DNA of 64,000 nucleotides from Sialis fuliginosa (Eukaryota > Arthropoda > Insecta > Megaloptera > Sialidae): positions 8,467,001 to 8,531,000 of the forward strand of contig OY540817.1 in the NCBI GenBank assembly GCA_961205875.1, written 5' to 3'. This document shows positions 25,537 to 37,620 of this stretch, in pieces. Position 1 is the first letter of the stretch; the number at the start of each line of letters is the position of its first letter. The notes beneath the pieces were generated by a model. That model was not told where the DNA came from. It ran no database searches and saw only the letters and a list, made by a program, of their open reading frames with translations. Made by a program: the position numbers and the translations under genes.

Positions 25537-27721
25537 TAAGATATTAAGAAATCAATTATACAGTTTTCTTAAAATGTGATTCTTAATATAGTGATTCTCT
25601 TCTCCAGGATTGCTCTTTGAACCCAGTTAAAATATATAATCTTTGTAAAAATATATTCTTTTAAATTTTATTAAACATTTGCGGATGCAATTAAAACTCT
25701 ACATTATGTTCGTTTCTAAGATTTTTTCTAGAAATTCTCTTTTTCTTATTATAATAGTTTATATATCAGCTACTGTGTAATAATCACATGTGCAGAGTGG
25801 ATTCGGCCGAGCTTTAACTGCGTGCAAGTATTAAGGAATGCATGTGTGGTTTACTATAAATCTTATTATTGTAGTTATTACTCTTCTAGAATTGCTCATG
25901 TAAAATTCATCTAATTTAACCAAATTTGTATCTTATATAGATACTGAGATCCCCATGCTAGAAAAGTTATCTAGGACACCCGATATATATATATATACAT
26001 AGTTAATATGCATTTGATAGTTCATGCGTTTACATCTACGCTGTTCGGTTGAATTGTGTTCGACAAAGCAGACATGTACGTCTGCACTATCTAAATTAAA
26101 AACAAATCTCTTATGAAATTCTAATACATACATAAAGACGGTAAAGAAATACTGTCTGTAATAAATGTCGTATTTAATCATTCGTAATCTCAAAGTTATT
26201 GGTTATTGGATCCCTCCGATGTTTATTTTATATTACCTGATGCAAGTTGGTTTTCATATTTGATGTTCGCCACCAATCGCAAAGTATATTTTATCAAATA
26301 AATGCAATATGTATCTATGGATGTTAGCATAGCAAATAAATAAATGATATATGTACTATTTTATTTGTTTTTTTAAGAGTATCGATCGGATATCGTAGTG
26401 GTATCGTCGCGTTTACAAATTCATAAGTTTTCAATTTAACTGTTAAATTACAATTCATAAGAGTTAAAGTTGAACTTGGATGTATTATTAATCTATAGTG
26501 TTAATATTTTAATTAAAGTTAGAACAAAGAACCTTAGTTATAAAAAAAAGTATCGATAAGGATACCAACGTCTCGAGAATTTTCTTGTTTTATATTAACT
26601 CTCCATGATCAATTTAAATATTTATATCATTTTTAATTTTAGTTATAAAATTAGTAATGGTAGCTTATAAAGCTACAAAACGATTAATATAAAAAAAGTA
26701 AATAAAAACAAAACAATTGGGTCTCCTACGACATTTTTTATAAAAAAATATCATATGTAAGCTGTCAAAAATATTTTAAAAGATATACAAATTTTTAATA
26801 TGCCAATAGAGAAAAAAAAACTGACTAAAACTAAAATAAAAAATAATTTTTGTCCATTACGTCAATGAAAATTTTCACACATTTTTCATCACAGTTAAAT
26901 TAATTATAAAAATGAGCACCCTCCACTAATTAATAATTACAAAAATCCATTGGAACTGTAAAACTTTACGCTACCTCTCAAAAATAAAGATGCCACCATT
27001 TGAAAATGTTTGAGAACCACTGTATAAGTATATAATGTTATTTTTTAAGTTGATATTCATTGTATGTAACTGACACATCAGAAAATAACTCCTGACCTTC
27101 AGCTTCACAAATCAAGACAGTTCTTTCTTACCCAGTTGTTCTTTTTCAATTCGATTGACAAAATAGGTAATCGTTATACAAATCGCCATGTAGATGATTC
27201 CTCCCAAGAACAATTTATATTTGTGTCTAAGGATAGTTTACGAGTGACATTGCACCATTTTACCTTCTTCCTTGTCTATCCGCCCAATCGTTTTCCCCAC
27301 CCTACCCCCCCCCCCTTGGTTTTTTGTGCTTCGCGACAGCAGTGGTAGTTGATCTTCCTCCACCATCGTGATCTTTGGATCTTTCCCATTTTTTGTTCAC
27401 CCGGAATTCACATTATTAATTTCTAAGGCATGTCGTGAAAATGTCAACGCCGGAATGATTTTTCTTTTCACAAGATTTAAAATTAATTTCATGTCGTATC
27501 ATATATGGATGTGTCGAAAGACTGTCGATACGGTTATAAATTATTTTTAAATTTTGTTCACTGCTTTTTAATACAAAACTTACTTAAATCCATATTTTAA
27601 TATAATATGAACAATATTTGACTTTTGTAGTAATCATACAACAGTTTTTGGCTTGGATATAACCTGAAGTTTGTATTCATTCTTAATTAGTACTAATAAA
27701 AATATCTGCCTTGGGAACCAC
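25537..27721. other. No gene seen
   Basis: AT-rich. A GAGAACCACTG motif near 27,010 resembles a hAT-type end, and a poly-C run lies at about 27,303-27,317. The patch at 27,230-27,420 is less AT-rich but shows no exon signals. Confidence 0.3.
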
Positions 27722-27905
27722 AGAACTTTCTTATACGTAATCCTAACAGTGAATAGTATACGTGATTTTTATTTTATTAAAACATTTCTGACAAACTAAT
27801 AAGATAGAATAAAATAAATAATATAGATAATATTATTCTCTACTACTTTTTGAACGTAATAACTGAAAACGGATGTATACTCTTATCAATTTTTGAAGTA
27901 AAAAA
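27722..27905 (+). repeat. Partial copy of the GGGACTTTC MITE
   Basis: ACTTTCTTATACGTAAT and the following stretch (GTGATTTTTATTTTATTAAA) match the proximal part of the inner MITE at 11,452-11,754; the distal end is lost. Confidence 0.6.
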
Positions 27906-28038
27906 ATCAATATCTATAGCGTTTTATTATTATTAAAATCTTCGTTTAACAAGATTTTGCAACAGTTCATAATCGGTGCCGAGTTGTATTTTCAGATAGT
28001 GACGATAATTCTGATAACAAAATATAATAAATATTGTT

Positions 28039-28181
28039 ATGCCGTGTTCAGACCGAAAAAACAAAACAGCAACATCGTGTCTTTTTGACAAAAGTGCAAT
28101 AAAGCCTATGCATTTTTAAATACGACGTGTTTTCAAACACCGTGTTGCTGTTTTGTTTTCTTTGGTGTGAACACCGCATTA
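28039..28181 (-). mobile_element. 144-bp MITE, copy 2
   Basis: Reverse-complement twin of 17,242-17,385, with the same ends (TATGCCGTGTTCAGACCG ... GGTGTGAACACCGCATTA) and a nearly identical interior. Confidence 0.8.
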
Positions 28182-28525
28182 CTTCTCGATAAAATTTTAC
28201 ATCAATTTATTTTCTTTATTTCTAACCAATTTTCTATTTCCATTTTTTTATACATTCTATTTTCCTGAATTTTTATAAACTTTTTTACGCATTTTTTGGT
28301 TTATTTGGTTTTATGCGGTCTTAGAAAATTACGGAAAGTATCCCTATTTTTACAATGTACAGTAAAGTAGGTATTTTTTTTATGCGGTAGATAAATTCCA
28401 CAGAAACTCATTTATAAAAATATCGCACAAAAAGAAATACTTTTGTACGATTTTTGGAATTTATCTACAGCATAAAAAAAATACTTTACTGTATTTATAA
28501 AATATTTACCCATCGCTTGAAAATA

Positions 28526-29607
28526 CAGTCGACTCTCGATAATTTGAAACTCAAGAGACCAGAGAAAAAGTTCAAATTACCGAGGGTTCAAAATAATAAG
28601 AGTTCAAATAACCAAGAGTTATGTACGTAACAATGTACGTAAACAAAGGACAAGTCTGTGCATGATCATACATTATTAAGGGCGGTGTAAGGTTTTAAAA
28701 AAATTTTGTTTTGAATTTTTTTAACTGAATGCATAATATTTCAAGAATATTGTGTCTAAATTTCAAGTCGATTGGAGCAAAATTAACGAAGTTATGAGTA
28801 TTTTTATATCTGGCGGATTTTTATACCTACCCGAGCGCGCTATTGTTTCAACGCAAGTACACAAAACTTTAAAGCGTTTTCCCCACAACTCACTTTTTCA
28901 AAGTCGGTGCCCCTCATAACGTCAAAACTACTACACCGATCCTTTTGAAATTTTGAACACTATTTCTGTACATAATTTACGAGGTAACGCTGGAGAGTTT
29001 TTTTTCAAATTTGTTAATAATTTTTATTTTACAATAACAAATTAGCCGATTTTTTCGCAAAAAATCGCGTTTTTCGCTTCAAAGAATTCCAAAAAAGCGA
29101 AAAATTTAAATTTCGAAAAACCCTCCCGGCGTTACCTGGGGAAAACTATTATCTAACGAATGAACTTTGATTTTTTGATTTCGGATGATCCAGCACCAAG
29201 TTATGAGGGGCACTGTAATTCTACTTTTTTCCGAGAGACGTCCGAATAATTGCTGCCATTGCCGTATTTTTTAATATTTCTTCGTGAAAATTTTATACAA
29301 CATTCTTCGAATGTCATTCTTTAATGTACCATTGGTTTTAATAAAGAGATTTTAACTGTGTCGTCACAAAAAATTCACAAAAACATGCCTTTTTTTGTAC
29401 GAATTAACCTTACCCCGCCCTTAAACGAATTACAAAAGTGATTCAAAGGACTTTAAATTATAGAGAGTTGGGGAGCAAGATGCCGGTACTACAACTTCAA
29501 ATTACCGAGGGGTCGATGATACATGGATTTTTTTTTTCAATTTATCGAGTGTTTTTCAAAAGACTGGAAAAAATTATTGAGAGATTCAAATTATCGAAAG
29601 TCGACTG
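28526..29607. mobile_element. pogo/Tigger-like MITE interrupted by a TTAA element
   Basis: Inverted ends CAGTCGACTCTCGATAATTT and AAATTATCGAAAGTCGACTG are flanked by TA (28,524-28,525 and 29,608-29,609). CAGT-starting, TCGATAAT-rich ends with a TA duplication are characteristic of pogo/Tigger elements. Removing the nested 28,680-29,420 segment leaves about 340 bp with no transposase. Confidence 0.8.
28680..29420. mobile_element. Nested TTAA-flanked element, piggyBac-like target site
   Basis: TTAA lies on both sides (28,676-28,679 and 29,421-29,424). Ends GGGCGGTGTAAGG / CCTTACCCCGCCC are inverted repeats with 12 of 13 positions matching. The 741-bp interior has no transposase. An exact TTAA duplication points to piggyBac-type mobilisation, but the end sequence is not the classic one. 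Confidence 0.7.
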
Positions 29608-30236
29608 TATCATATTTCTATGAAATATACTAAATATCAATTAAATAATAAAATTTACGTCAACTTCACTATGTGTACAATAAAATGGTATAAAAGAAAT
29701 CATAAAAGGACTATAAACCACTTTATATTACAGCTATAATTTGATTTGATAGCTAACGTGCCGTCTATAATTTTACTAAAAATACTTGTTGAATAAAGTC
29801 ATCTTTAGAACATGTCAGAACCGCTGGTTTACAAAGCCGTACTTCCGTTGCATAACGATAAAAATCCGTAAGGATGTCTTTGCAAATAAAAAGCATTTAA
29901 AATTCACTCCGCTACCAATTGAAACCTCGTTTAAAAACAACTTAAAGCGACGGTATTTTCATATCTTTGTTCAAAGGAATAAAGAAACGATCTCATTAAA
30001 ATATCCCCGCTTTGTTCGGTTCCTAGTCGAACTATTCTGTATTCATATAAAACCTACAAATTGATGTCTCTGCAAGAACAAACAGTTTTGCGACATACAC
30101 ATATTATACAGATGTCTAGAGTTTCGCCTGATTAAGCAATTTAATGTAATAATATCGATGAATTTATGTTTCCCTATGAGAATGAACATTTTTTGTGAGA
30201 GCAGTGCCGTTTTAATGTTATAATCGAAATCATATA
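29608..30236. other. No gene seen
   Basis: A 92-residue plus-strand open frame near 29,786-30,064 shows no known domain and no splice context and is not called. Confidence 0.3.
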
Positions 30237-30840
30237 CAAGGTGGTTCAGGACTAGCGTACCAGATCGAATCGAGGATATAATTTTAAGTAGAAAACTTCA
30301 TGTTAACATGTGTGGGGAAGTTAAAGCCCCTTAAAAAATTATGCCCAAAATTTTAATATATAAAAACGTGCATATGTATGTGTTCTCATCAGGCCTAAAC
30401 CACTGGACGTATGGAAACCATATTCACACCAAATGTTCATTTGGTGCTCCGATAAGTTTATAGACTTTTTGGACACGGTAGGTGGTGCTGGAGTCGAGAT
30501 ATTTCGAAAAATTGTATTTTCTCCATATAAAAATTAAAACTTTGGTTTTTTGTATGCGAGATCCTCAGGCCTAAACCACTGGACGTATCGAAGCCAAATT
30601 TTCACCATATGTTCGTTCGGTGCTCCGTTAGGTTTATCCTTTTTTGGATCTGTTAGGTGGTACTAGAATCGAGATATTTACAAAAATGTGTATTTTTGAT
30701 CTGATTTTTAAACAATTTATTTTTGGGCAGAACAACGTTTACCGGGTCAGCTAAAACAACAATTACAACCCTCCATACGTGATAGGGGGTAAAATATACT
30801 AATACTCCCGTGCGAAGCCAGGGCGGGTCCACTAGTAATA
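30237..30840 (-). mobile_element. Retroposon-like composite with internal duplication
   Basis: 30,237-30,370 (GATCGAATCGAGGATATAAT ...) is a family also found at 45,774. From there to 30,840, read on the minus strand, the element starts CTAGTGGACCCGCCCTGGCT and contains GACCCGGTAAACGTTGTTCT, a very widespread insect LINE/SINE-type sequence. A unit AGGCCTAAACCACTGGACGT...GAGTCGAGATATTT occurs twice in tandem (about 30,390-30,510 and 30,567-30,680). No reverse transcriptase is seen. Confidence 0.5.
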
Positions 30841-33800
30841 TATAACAACTACTTTTAGGAATCATTTTTGAAGAATTCTAGCTCCCTTGCGAAGAAAATA
30901 AAAAAGGGGCCTATAAACCAACATACACCAGGGCTATAAAATGTCTTAAAACGGTACTGTATTACAGGATATATGTACGTAGGCTGTTATTTTCAGTATC
31001 TTTTATAAAACTTCGCTGAAGTATAAAAAATTACATATATAAAATCGTTCATTATTTAAAACTTTTAATTTAAAATTCATATCTCGATTTTGTAAGTTTA
31101 TTAAAATATTTTGTAAAGGTAAAGAGAATTGTTTAGTTTTATTTTTTTACAACATTATTTCCTAGATTTCAATATAGAGATCGCTCTTGTTGAATATAAT
31201 AAAAAGAAAAGCACTGACTATATTATTATTAAAAAACAGTGGGGAACGTGTCAGCAAAAATCAATTAAATTTTTATTTTATTTAACTTTCCTTAAATTTT
31301 ATTTAATTTTGATTGATACTGAAAAATAGATTTAATTGGATTTAATTATCATACCAAAATATTTAGTCATACATGCACAACCCGCAATTCGGTTACTAAA
31401 TAATCAATCAGATGTATATATTGTCAACTAAACCAAATATTCTGTTTATAACAAATTGTGGCTAGTAATTCACATTTGATTAAAAATACTCAATGATTTT
31501 GTTAATGAAACATTTATATGCTGTGATATTTGCAATTAACATAAAAACAATAGATCAGTGCAATTACAAAAATCACTTGCATTTAGCTCTAATAATAAAT
31601 AATAAATATTTTGTTGATGAAAATTTGTTCTTGATGTGATAAATAACATTCGTGCAAATTGTTTAAACAATTTACAAAAAATTATCCAATCAATATTAAC
31701 ATTTTTTACCTTTCATCGCCTATGTACCGAAAACTAAGCAAAATACAATAAAATGCCTCAAAATTTTTTTGTAGAGCATAAAATTCTCTACAAGAGAATC
31801 TTTCACGTATAATCTAAAAAAGTTAGACATAATTATGCTCTTGGTGGCTTTTTTAGTTTTTTAGTTTTTTATATTTGTTTAGTTTTCACTACTAAGGCGT
31901 TGAAAGATAAAAAACTGTATACTTAAATATATGCACAAATATTCTTTAACAGGTTGACTGCCATAAAGAAATCACAAAAAAAGCTCAGATGTCAAATAGA
32001 AAATTTGACCGGCTACAGGCGGTCGTATACAATAATAATAATAATTTGCCAGATGACTAATTTTCAACTATTCTATATCGCATCAAACACTAACAATAAG
32101 TTACGACTAAACAAAATAGCGCTGGAGTGATATTTGTTATTTGCTAAAAACTTTATAGCCCTAACGCTATAACAACGCTAAACGAATCATACACTACAAT
32201 TAAAAGATTTTGATTGGAGTACCATACGATTAATGACAGTAGTCGAGGGATAGAATCTAGCCCAAAATTTCAATAAATAAATAAAAAATTTTATAATGCA
32301 AATTATCATTAGTCACAAAATACATTAGATTTTTTATTTTGGAGACGCCAGAGGACTGATTTTCTCATATTTTAACATTTTTAAGGTATTAAAGCTTTCA
32401 AATTAGTTGCAAACATTGTTTTTAATAATATATATTACACTATTCAATACCGTTCACTTTTTATCTGAAATCTAGCCGGAAAAAGAATTTTACAGTTATT
32501 GTAGAATCACCCATATAATATTTTGTATTCACACAAAACTACAAATTGATGTCACTCAAGTTCGCGACATTCTGTACATGTAACATACCTACTACACTTC
32601 CACCACACACACACACGTACGTATCTGTATCTCGATCGACGACACGATATGTTTAACCCAGTCTGTCCCAAACTTTTTAACCGAATAAGCCTCAAATCCT
32701 TGCACCATCGCATCTAGCAACCTATGAATATAAATGAATCAGAACGTGTCAGGACAATATACAACGTTATTTGTATTCAGTTTGAAATGTCTACTTAAAA
32801 AAATACGATGTCGATACATACGTATTGATAAATTTTAATTATGGTTACTTGTATATCGAGTGATTTAATAAATACATTTTGCATGCGTTCTCAGGGAAAA
32901 AATACTTTATTTTCAATTAAAATGAAATTATTTTACATTTTTTTGTGCGGTACAATTTATTTTCATATGTGGACATAACCAAGCTATACTACCTTAAATT
33001 AGGAATATTTATGGGTACATAGCAAGCCACCTAGTCAATTATATAAAACTGTAACCGAAACTAGATGACGGTCATTTTTCCCTAAAATAGTCCATAAATG
33101 AATTCCTATATATTTTCTTGCCTAAGCAAACTACCTAAGCTACTTAACAGTGAAAGTTCCATCAAAATCAGTTCAGTATAACTATTTAATTAATAAACCG
33201 AGACCAGTTTTGCCTTGAAAAAATATAATAGATGAAACCTACCAAAATCGATAGTTAGATAATTATTCTCTATTCTAAAAAAATATATATTTAAAAATCT
33301 AATTTGATTGGTCTATATGGACAGTGGACACTGTCATGCACTAATGTATCAACCCACACAAAGTTAATTTCGAGATATCAACGTTTGTGATCCACGCAAG
33401 GAAACTGTATTCTTAACTCAAACTGTTATTTTTTTGGGCTGGTAAATTAGTGCATAACAGTATCCATATAATAACAATAATAATAATAATTCGAACGTTT
33501 AAATTCAGCTAGTTATTTGCATATACCTCGACACATCTAAGAGTAAATGTTGAGAACCGCGGATCTAACACCTTATGACCGATTAAAGTCTTCATCAGCA
33601 GCACTCTGGTGGCGCCACTGTACGCGAAACGTGTGTGGAATGATTTAAGGTTGCAAATTATATATATACTACATATCCTTATATATTACTGCCATATATA
33701 TAAACGTACATATATGCGCATTGTTAAATTTAGCTACCGTTAAGAATCAAGGACGATGTTTCTCTCTTTATTTGTGTTAAAAATGAGACCCCATTTATTA

Positions 33801-33884
33801 AAACGGTTAGTTTTCCTACATGATACATATGTGGTTCTCAAAATGTGTTCTACTATATTTTCTTTAAAATCATTATTTCTTAAG
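30841..33884. other. No gene seen; one dispersed repeat fragment
   Basis: AT-rich. At 32,998-33,085 it carries the relative of 17,386-17,465. A sequence around 33,590-33,640 (CTGGTGGCGCCACTGTACGC) looks like a common insect repeat but could not be classified. No host exon was recognised. Confidence 0.3.
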
Positions 33885-34110
33885 TAAGGTAATGGTACCA
33901 GTGTTTCTTGTACTAAATTAGAAATATTTGTTGATATTTGATTAATACCATACCTAAATCATAATCCATAAACAGCTTAATTTGATAACAATTGGCCAAT
34001 GGGTGTCAAAATGGGGGATATTTAAACTAATTATTAGTGTAATCTATTTATTAATTATTATGTATATTATCATAGCATCTGCTTTACATTGTTCAAATAT
34101 TACGATAATA
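33885..34110 (+). mobile_element. Truncated 'GGTACTGGCACCAG' MITE copy
   Basis: Starts TAAGGTAATGGTACCAGTGT and continues through TTGATATTTGATTA and AATGGGTGTCAAAATGGGGG in the order of the other copies, then stops shortly after CATCTGCTTTACATTGTTC. It shows the uninterrupted arrangement at the site where the 14,631 copy is split. Confidence 0.6.
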
Positions 34111-34622
34111 TTTATATTATTACGATTCTGCAACAAAAAATATGGGTTTAATTTGAAAAAGAAAAGTTAACCTGAAAACCCATCATGATGACCTTTCTGT
34201 CACCCCATATTGTGAATATTTAGCGCACTCGAAGCCATGAAACTTTTGTCTGAAATATTTTTTCTAAAAATTCGTTATTTTGGAAATAATCCGCTGGAAA
34301 GTCTTAAAAAAACACCCAGTATATGTGCAGCACATTCGCTAAACCATGCAACATAATGTTAATGAAAATGATTCATCGTTATTAAAGTATAAACATCAAT
34401 TATTTTGTAAATTTGTAGTCACTCGTTTGTGTACTGATTTTAAATCGCCTGTTAATTCCGTCTCCCTTCAATTGGCTAAAACGATGTAAATTAATATTAT
34501 CATTTTAATGGAATCCCGTTTGTCATCTATGCTCATACATAAATTAAAATAAAACCAAAAATAACTTTTATATTGTGTTTTCTGCTATTTATCCAAATAG
34601 AATTTGTTATGTGATAGCAATG

Positions 34623-34963
34623 ATTTGTAGAGATATTTAATTAAGTATACAGTACTTTTTTGTGTGTAATTAATTTTCCGATATATGAATCATTCAGAAG
34701 CTAAAACAAACAGCTGTCAAAAATAGACATATGAGGCCCAATAGTCCAAACTGTCTAAGTTAAAAATTGTCTAAAATAGGAATTTTTAGGTACAGATTTG
34801 TAGAAATATTTAATTATATAGTATTTTTTGTGTGTAATTAATTTTCCGATATATGAATCATTCAGAAGCTAAAACAAACAGCTGTCAAAAATAGATATAT
34901 GAGGCCCAATAGTCCAGACTGTCTAAGTTAAAAATTGTCTAAAATAGGAATTTTTAGGAACAG
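34623..34963 (+). repeat. Tandem duplication, two units of about 170 bp
   Basis: Unit 1 (about 34,623-34,794) and unit 2 (about 34,795-34,963) share TGTGTGTAATTAATTTTCCG, CATTCAGAAGCTAAAACAAA, TATGAGGCCCAATAGTCCA and TCTAAAATAGGAATTTTTAG with only a few substitutions. No coding content. Confidence 0.85.
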
Positions 34964-35103
34964 TTTTGCTACTCACAGGATTTGTGACAAATGTGGTTTA
35001 AAATAATACCCTAAGTTTGCTCCAATTTTGGTTGTCCGAGTCATGGTTAAATCATGGTTCAATTGCAAAATTCTTTTGAAAAAAAAATATTTTTAGTAGT
35101 AAT

Positions 35104-35439
35104 CAGGGCCGGAAGAAGGCGGGTACGATGTGTGATTTTCACGCAGGCGCCAATCACCGAAGGCGGCGAAGTTTAAATAAAATGCGTAAGAATTAAAACA
35201 GAATAAAAAACAGCTGTCTAAATGAAATAACAGTTCAATACACAAAATTAAAATTAAAAAAAAAAAAAGGCGTAAGAATAGCATTATCAGGATTAAGTAA
35301 AATATGATATGAGGAGGAAAAAAATAATGAGAGCGCAAAAGTAATGACAACCAAAAAAATAGCAGGGGCGCAAAAGTGTGAAAAAAAGATGGCAATATGA
35401 ATTTTTTACACACCATCTGAATCCTTCGCGCCGGTCCTG
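35104..35439. mobile_element. hAT-like MITE with perfect 8-bp target duplication
   Basis: Ends CAGGGCCGGAAGAAGG and CCTTCGCGCCGGTCCTG are inverted repeats. GTAGTAAT flanks both sides (35,096-35,103 and 35,440-35,447). The interior has no transposase; a minus-strand open frame here is low-complexity Phe/Leu-rich. A fragment of the interior (AACAGCTGTCTAAATGAA...) recurs at about 45,345-45,400. Confidence 0.85.
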
Positions 35440-35447
35440 GTAGTAAT

Positions 35448-36760
35448 TACTAATAAATAAAGATTTTTAACTCCTGGAAAATTTACATTTTGTAGTACAG
35501 AACATTAACTGAAAATTTTGACGTGATATCTTCAACTGTTATTGTTTTATTAAATTTTTGATAAAAGAATCACGTTTTTCTTTATATACATAACAATAAA
35601 AGTTTTTGTAGAACCTTTGTTTTTGCACAATTGTTAGTAGATGTTCCTAAAGACTTATATAATCGATTGCCACTATAAAAAAGTCAATTTTTCAATTCTG
35701 TGGCAAACGGTAGTACTAAAATATTCTTAAGTTTTTTTATTATAAACCAATTTAATTTTTTTATAGAACCAGCAATATTTAAACAAATAATAGCCAAGAG
35801 CCTGCTCTGAAATTTATTTATCTACTGATGAAAACCGCTCCAAAATTAGTTAAGCGTCAAAATCTTACACTTTTATTTTTGTAATCAGGAAGTTTGTCGC
35901 TCTATTAACTTGTACAAAAAAAATTGTAAAAAATAAAACATTTTGTAAAAAATAAAACCTCCACCCTTAATAGATTCACGGGAAGTTAAATGAGAGATAC
36001 AAAAAATATTTTTCAATTCATTAGCAAATAAATGCTATACTCGTATAGTTTATAATTTGTCTAGTTCATTTAAACTAGTAATTAGAACGGTTTAAAAAAA
36101 TAAATTCCACATTTTATTATTAGGTAGTATTTTAAAATTTAATACATTGTAATGAGAACTTAAAATAAAGCATATTAAATTATAAATATAAAGAAATAAT
36201 AAATGTACACAAAAAATTACGTGAATTGCATTAATTTTGTCCGTTGCAATCTACGGCTACATCTAAACCCTGCAGCGAGATAATTCTCTCGAATAGCAAA
36301 TTTATTCATCATCACGATAGTTCCCAATCAATGGCGAGAGAGCGTGATTCAGAATGAGTCGATGTTAATGCACAGCTCAGAGTGCACGTACACACATCCA
36401 CACTTACACACACACACACACAATTTCAGATAGGTTGACTATATTCAAGAATCTAGTCAAATATACTTATTGTTAATAGGTAAAAAGGGTTTTAGGTTCG
36501 ATTACCAAAGGCAAAAAATATGTATAGTTAAAATGGTACCATTTAATTTGATTACTGTAAAGTTTAATTATTATATAATTTTCAGTGTTTTATGGTTTTT
36601 TTGATGTGGGTTTCATTTTTGTGTTATAAAGTTTTTATTTTTTCCTTTTGATATATGGGAAAAATCGTCCAAATTGAATTGAGAACATCCTCATTTTTTG
36701 AAGTCGGTTAAAAGCAGAGAAACTGTGGTTTGTTGGTCACCACAATAAAACAATATCCCA
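35448..36760. other. No gene seen; CA microsatellite
   Basis: AT-rich. A less AT-rich patch at 36,240-36,420 ends in an ACACACACAC microsatellite (36,405-36,420). A box-B-like GGTTCGATTAC near 36,496 has no tRNA fold around it. Confidence 0.3.
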
Positions 36761-36798
36761 CAACACGTGTTTCGACTTCACAAGAAGTCCTCATCAGG
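36761..36798 (-). ncRNA. Hammerhead-ribozyme-like motif of a dispersed retroelement
   Basis: On the minus strand the order is CTGATGA (36,791-36,797), G, stem GACTTC (36,784-36,789), loop TTGT, stem GAAGTC (36,774-36,779), GAAA (36,770-36,773), then CACGTGTT. This matches the hammerhead core CUGAUGA - stem II - GAAA, with a minimal stem III (CAC/GTG) and a GUU that could be the cleavage triplet. Such minimal hammerheads are known from Penelope-like elements and retrozymes. Caveats: one extra G sits between CUGAUGA and stem II, and I could not find a good stem I. Confidence 0.45.
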
Positions 36799-37349
36799 AG
36801 CCTAATCGTTTTAAATTTAAGTTTAGTGATTTAATTTTATGACTCTTGGATTCCGGGTGAAAAACCGTATCATTTTGGCTGTTATCTCGTTCAACATTTG
36901 ATTACAATTTGTAAAAGACTTTATTTTATTAGTACTATTAAATAAATACATGAACATTTGGTTCAAGATTTACTGCTAAATAAGTTACAGCATCAAAATT
37001 TAGTATTCGTTAAATCGACCGTTCGTTACAAGAGGTTTCGTAAATTGAAGTCTGCTTGTCTAGCTATAGTCGGTCTAGGTTGTCAATGTATAAATGAACT
37101 GAAAATAAGGTGAAATGTGGTAAATGATACCTACTTTTATAGCAGTTGCTTTTTGGATCAAAATATATTCCAATTAACAAGGAAAAATATTAATTTTCAA
37201 AAAAAATAATTTTGTTTAAACAAAAACCCTATTATCTTAATGAAGTTACGAAACAGTAATATGTCACAATATTAAATTACTTTATTATCTTCAAATAATC
37301 AATCTAATGATTTAAATAAAAAGTTCAGTCTAGACATACAAGAGTGTAT
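36799..37349. other. No gene seen
   Basis: AT-rich; nothing recognised apart from probable body sequence of the repeat carrying the ribozyme-like motif. Confidence 0.3.
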
Positions 37350-37620
37350 GCCATAAGAGTTCCGAAGTTCGTACTACGAGGGCTGTTTGGAGCCATTTAC
37401 AGGTACATTTTTGAGTTAGAAAAAAAATGAAATAGGGTCATATTCTACTAATTGAAATCTACATTTTGACACCCCCACATGCCTAGATATGAAAATAAAA
37501 TAAAATTCTATGACGCCCCTCCCTATTTCTTCAAAATTTCAATTGATATTGTCAAACGGACGAACGGACGGACGACAAAGTGAGATTATTAGGGTTTCTT
37601 CGGCACTCTAATAAAAAATG
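37350..37620 (-). repeat. 'CCGTCCGTC' interspersed repeat
   Basis: Read on the minus strand it starts TTAGAGTGCCGAAGAAACCC, passes a GTCGTCCGTCCGTTCGTCCG tract and continues with GGCATGTGGGGGTGTCAAAA and TTCTAACTCAAAAATGTACC. Parts recur at 38,380, 42,926 and 46,010. The layout (a short hairpin AGGGTTC...GAACCCT-like head followed by a CCGTCCG tract) resembles a repeat I know from Lepidoptera. Class uncertain. Confidence 0.55.

Noticed and set aside
33590-33640. Second possible hammerhead site (CATCAGCAGC ... CGCGAAACGTG)
   Set aside because: CTGATGA and GAAA fall on opposite strands, so they cannot form one ribozyme core.
35093-35416. 107-residue minus-strand open frame rich in Phe, Leu and Ile
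   Set aside because: It lies almost entirely inside the hAT-like MITE with 8-bp duplication and is the translation of an A-rich strand; no domain, no splice context.
36405-36420. CA repeat and other short tandem arrays as a CRISPR-like array
   Set aside because: Plain microsatellite; no spacer-repeat structure, and the DNA is eukaryotic.
36490-36515. tRNA box-B-like GGTTCGATTAC
   Set aside because: No box A or cloverleaf can be placed around it; chance match.
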